Origin: Diphasiastrum complanatum
Lineage: Eukaryota > Streptophyta > Lycopodiopsida > Lycopodiales > Lycopodiaceae
DNA length: 64,000 nucleotides
NCBI GenBank assembly: GCA_029204225.1
Contig: CM055111.1
Location: forward strand, 21,592,507-21,656,506
Reading direction: 5' to 3'
The notes beneath the pieces were generated by a model that was not told the DNA's origin, ran no database searches, and was given only the letters and a program-made list of their open reading frames with translations. The stretch's first letter is position 1; every line of letters begins with the position of its first letter. The position numbers and the translations under genes were made by a program. Below, one piece after another: positions 51,633 through 55,600 of the stretch.

Positions 51633-52613
51633 GCTAGCTTGGTTCATCCGAGTGAAGCCTTCTGTTCCACATGAGATTCTCCTGGCCGAGTTTGCAGTTC
51701 CACCTATACAGATCGAGGCAACTCTTCAGCTCATTACCTATAAAAGAGGGTACAGGCATTACTAGAGATAGACAAACGATACATACAGATTGCACTATCC
51801 TCCTCACAGTGTCTTCATCATCAGGGGTACAGATTATCATTCGAGACTATCACATTGCCTCAAATTCACACTGGGACAGCTCAGGGTGTCTTCTCATCAT
51901 GAGATTGGGAGGTTCCATGGTATTCCTAGAGAGGAGCGGATTTGCCAGTTATGCTCTCTAGGTGAGTGGAGTCTGAGGAGCATTTTATCTTTAGATGCCC
52001 TGTATGCTATGAGATCAGAGGGCGATATCATTGCCGGTTTCCAGAGATGCCTACCACTCTACGGGTCCTCACGATGTGTCGCTCTGATGGTAAGCGAGAT
52101 GTTCATATTGTGGAAAGATTTAGACGGGATATCCCAGCATTTTACCTCAGAGCCATTGATTACTTCCTTCTTTACTAGCGAAGATCGCGTGATTTAGTGC
52201 CTGAGGATGAGGATTATGACGACGAGGATGATAGCTGCTTACATGCTCATAGAGATCAGAGAAAATGTACTTCCCACCATCACGTTACTGCCAAGCTCAC
52301 CAGACATCCTACGCAGAGACGTGCTACTACACATGCTCATGATCCTAGATGACGCCAGCAGGCTCCAGTGCTTTCTCATGTTGCGGCTCGCATTACATCT
52401 TTCTACAGCATCAACACAACTTTGACATCTTGATTTGGATACATAGGATAATTATTCACACACACTCTCACATACATGTCTATTTTAGTTTGTACTAGAT
52501 GTTTTCTTTATTACAGTTTTGGAGACGTTTTATACGCTCCCATGGTTACCACATACTTGACATGTACTTCATTAGTCTTGTATGCCTTTTGGCATGGAAA
52601 AGACATTAATAAA

Positions 52614-52683
<70 letters not shown>

Positions 52684-55600
52684 GCGTGCGCGCCTCCTTC
52701 CAACGCGATGGTGGCCTCTCTGACCCGATGGTATTCCCTCTCTCACACGATGGTGCCCCCTCCTTCCAGCGCAATGGTGCCCTGGTTGCGTTGCTGTTCG
52801 TGGTATTTGAGCGCTGCTGCTCCATTTTCCACAATCAAGTGGATAACTCAAGATGCTCATATAGGTTTGTTAGATAGGATTTACAAGGTTACACCTTCAG
52901 TAATTGCTTGGAAGTCAAATTGGTGAACTGAACATTGGATGCTCCTTTATGTGGCTAATTGGACTCTGGAATGAAACTCCTGGCCTCAAGAGAGGAATGG
53001 AGGCCTTTATTTACACAGCACTTATTGGGGAACATGACGAAGGATTTTCAATGGTGAACTTTCCAATCAACCCAAGAGCTTCTTAAATGGAGCTTTTAAA
53101 GCATTTTTACGGCTCAGATTAAGCTGGAAGTTATATGTCAGAGATTCCAAGTGGAACTTCACAAGCATTTGCACACACATTGGGAGTTCCCATCACCGGT
53201 TCTAGTTGTAGTCTTACTGTCCATCTGGATGCGTGTCGGAAATTTTCAAGTTCTAATTTCTTCATGCATCATATGTGTGCCTTGTTTTGTTTACATTGCC
53301 CGGTTCCACACAGGAATTTTCCAGTCCATTGTTTTTCTTCAGCCCTTCTATAATTTGCACAGAAATCTGCCAATTCTTTTTTTGTCTTCGGCACTTCTAT
53401 AATTTGTCAATGTTCATTTGTTCTTCACATACAAAATTGCTGGCATTTGCTTGATATAATGTTAAGGTTATACTGTGCGTTCTGTGCAGGGAAAACTGGC
53501 TGATATGTACACAAGGCTGCAAGCTTCAAGGTATTATGATGTTTAGGCCTTTTCATCCTTGGGATAAATGGTTTTCCAGAACCGCAAGCTTTAAGTCACT
53601 AGATTAGCTCTTATGTGAGATTTCACGATTTGGATGCTGAAGTTTAAATTAGTCATGTGCAGGGCCTATGTATATTCGGTTGCCCGAAATTGCGATATAG
53701 GTGTGATTGACAGGAAGGTCTCTTTGTGTTCCATATTAGATGAACTTCATCAACGGAAAAATTCTATAAGTTCAGTTGGATTGCATGTACTTTTATACCA
53801 AAACTGATGAAATCCTATTTTTGTATAAACTACACAAATCATATGAACCATATCTAGTTTTCTGTACAAACTTTACTTCCGTTTTCATGCAGAGACTGTA
53901 GTCTATTTTGAAAGCTTCACTTGGCGGGGTTTTCTGCTGAAAGTCCATGCTAAATTGATAAAACATTCAGTTGACGTTTGTTTCCATAGCACTTTCTGGA
54001 ACAGCCAACCCACAAAAAATGTTGTAGTGAAACTCAAGTATTAGATACAGCACTACACATGGTGTTAACATAATTCTGATATCATCCTCTGCAGGAGTGA
54101 ATGTGAAGGCTGTATCTCGGTTCCCTTAAGGGCCAACCAATAGCATGGGGACACTTGTCCTCTAGGAGAACCTAGTATGAGGCTGATCTTTGTTGGAAAA
54201 TAGAAATTTGGAAGAAGGGAGACACCCCTCAGTTTCAAAATGGAAATTTGACCACTCAAGCATGACAGAGTCATGGTCAATACAGCCACAGAATGTATAG
54301 ATCACTCAACGAGCAGAATGATAGTCTCCATGAGTTCATTGATTAGGAAAAAAGTTGAATCTAACCTGCTGTCGTAACTGATTTTAAAATGATCTAAGGT
54401 GCTCTAAGATTAAACTCCAATCAATCACGTAATCATTATGAGGCTCTTTAGGCCTATCTATACTGATAAAGGGCCCATGACCTAGAGTTAGGGTTGTGCC
54501 TTTGCAATAGGACTCAATAGTGACCATATGACCAATAATATTAGAAGTGATTGTAAAATAATGAATAAAGGGCCCGAAACTTATTGTGTAATGTGAAGAA
54601 ATAATGGGCCCAAGGAGTGTTCTAAAGTTTGCCTGTAGCTCTCTGCATTCAAAAACACTGTCTCCTCAGTGTGCTTATGAAAAACGAAGAAGAGCATTGT
54701 AGCATGGCCATAATGTGAAGATTGTTGCTTTGTAGCTTCAACAACAAATGACAAAAAAATCTGCAACATGGTGCTCCACTGGTGCTGACTGTGGATGATT
54801 CTATGTGGATGGACAAGGAATGGCACATAAAGACATCGATGTGAATCAGATGACTGCAATTTTACGAGGAGGATTGAATAGGGCATTGAAATGTCAAATT
54901 GAATTTAGCTTGATTCTTTTGTGCCTCCATGCTTCATTTCTTTGACTTCTCTGTCTTTGTTCACCCCTACCCAGCGGCCATGATCTGGTGCAAAATTTGT
55001 GCAATGGTTTTACTCAGGTGTCAATTCAAACTCTTGCATTCGCTATCTTTATGTGTTTCCCACAATTTCTTTTGTAGCTCCTTCTAATATGTTTTACGAC
55101 TTCAAACAGCTCAAAAGTTACACGCTTTGCATAAGTACTCCAGATGTCTCATGCCTGAAACATCCACTTTATGCTGGTCTATCTTCATCTTGTTTGAGAG
55201 ATTCAAGCATCTCGCGCTCTTCTTACAGCTTTGTAAACTAGAACCTAAATGATCATGTATGGTTTTAAGGGCTTTTCTTCCATAAGACAGATGATTGAAG
55301 GCATCATTGATTCTCTCTTTTAGTTTTTTTCCCACTGGCTTTAAGAATTCAGTCAACTACTTTAGAAATTACATAGGCAATCTAGTAGATTGCTGATGAA
55401 CTTTTTATACTTCTGATGATAATGACAGGATTGTGCTGGAGTGATTCTTTTTGCTGCTGAGAATGCCACACAATCTGCGCTGCAGGTCTCTCTCTCAATT
55501 TGCTAGCTTTATCATTGTTTTTGGTTGGTGTATATCTTGAAAATGATCAGATTTTCAAAGTTGTGAGTTGTCTTTCTAGCAAAATTCTTGACTTTTTCTC

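Larger units (their letters stand above)
51631..52681 (+). mobile_element. 5'-truncated LINE with (CT)n tail
   Basis: It begins directly after the previous CT tail, inside the RT thumb ([20 protein letters not shown]). The zinc motif, PIP-like motif, ORF2 end, 3' UTR, hairpin (52582-52595), ATTAATAAAG and CT tail (52616-52681) follow. Confidence 0.8.

Noticed and set aside
10945-52681. The regularly recurring repeats considered as a CRISPR-like or satellite array
   Set aside because: Spacings are kilobases and the repeats are LINE tails with CT microsatellites in a plant intron; no short direct repeat-spacer pattern exists.
53701-53702. Alternative splice donor GTGTGA for IVD exon 14
   Set aside because: Using it breaks the frame into exon 15 and removes the conserved stretch before DCAG; the donor at 53718 restores both.
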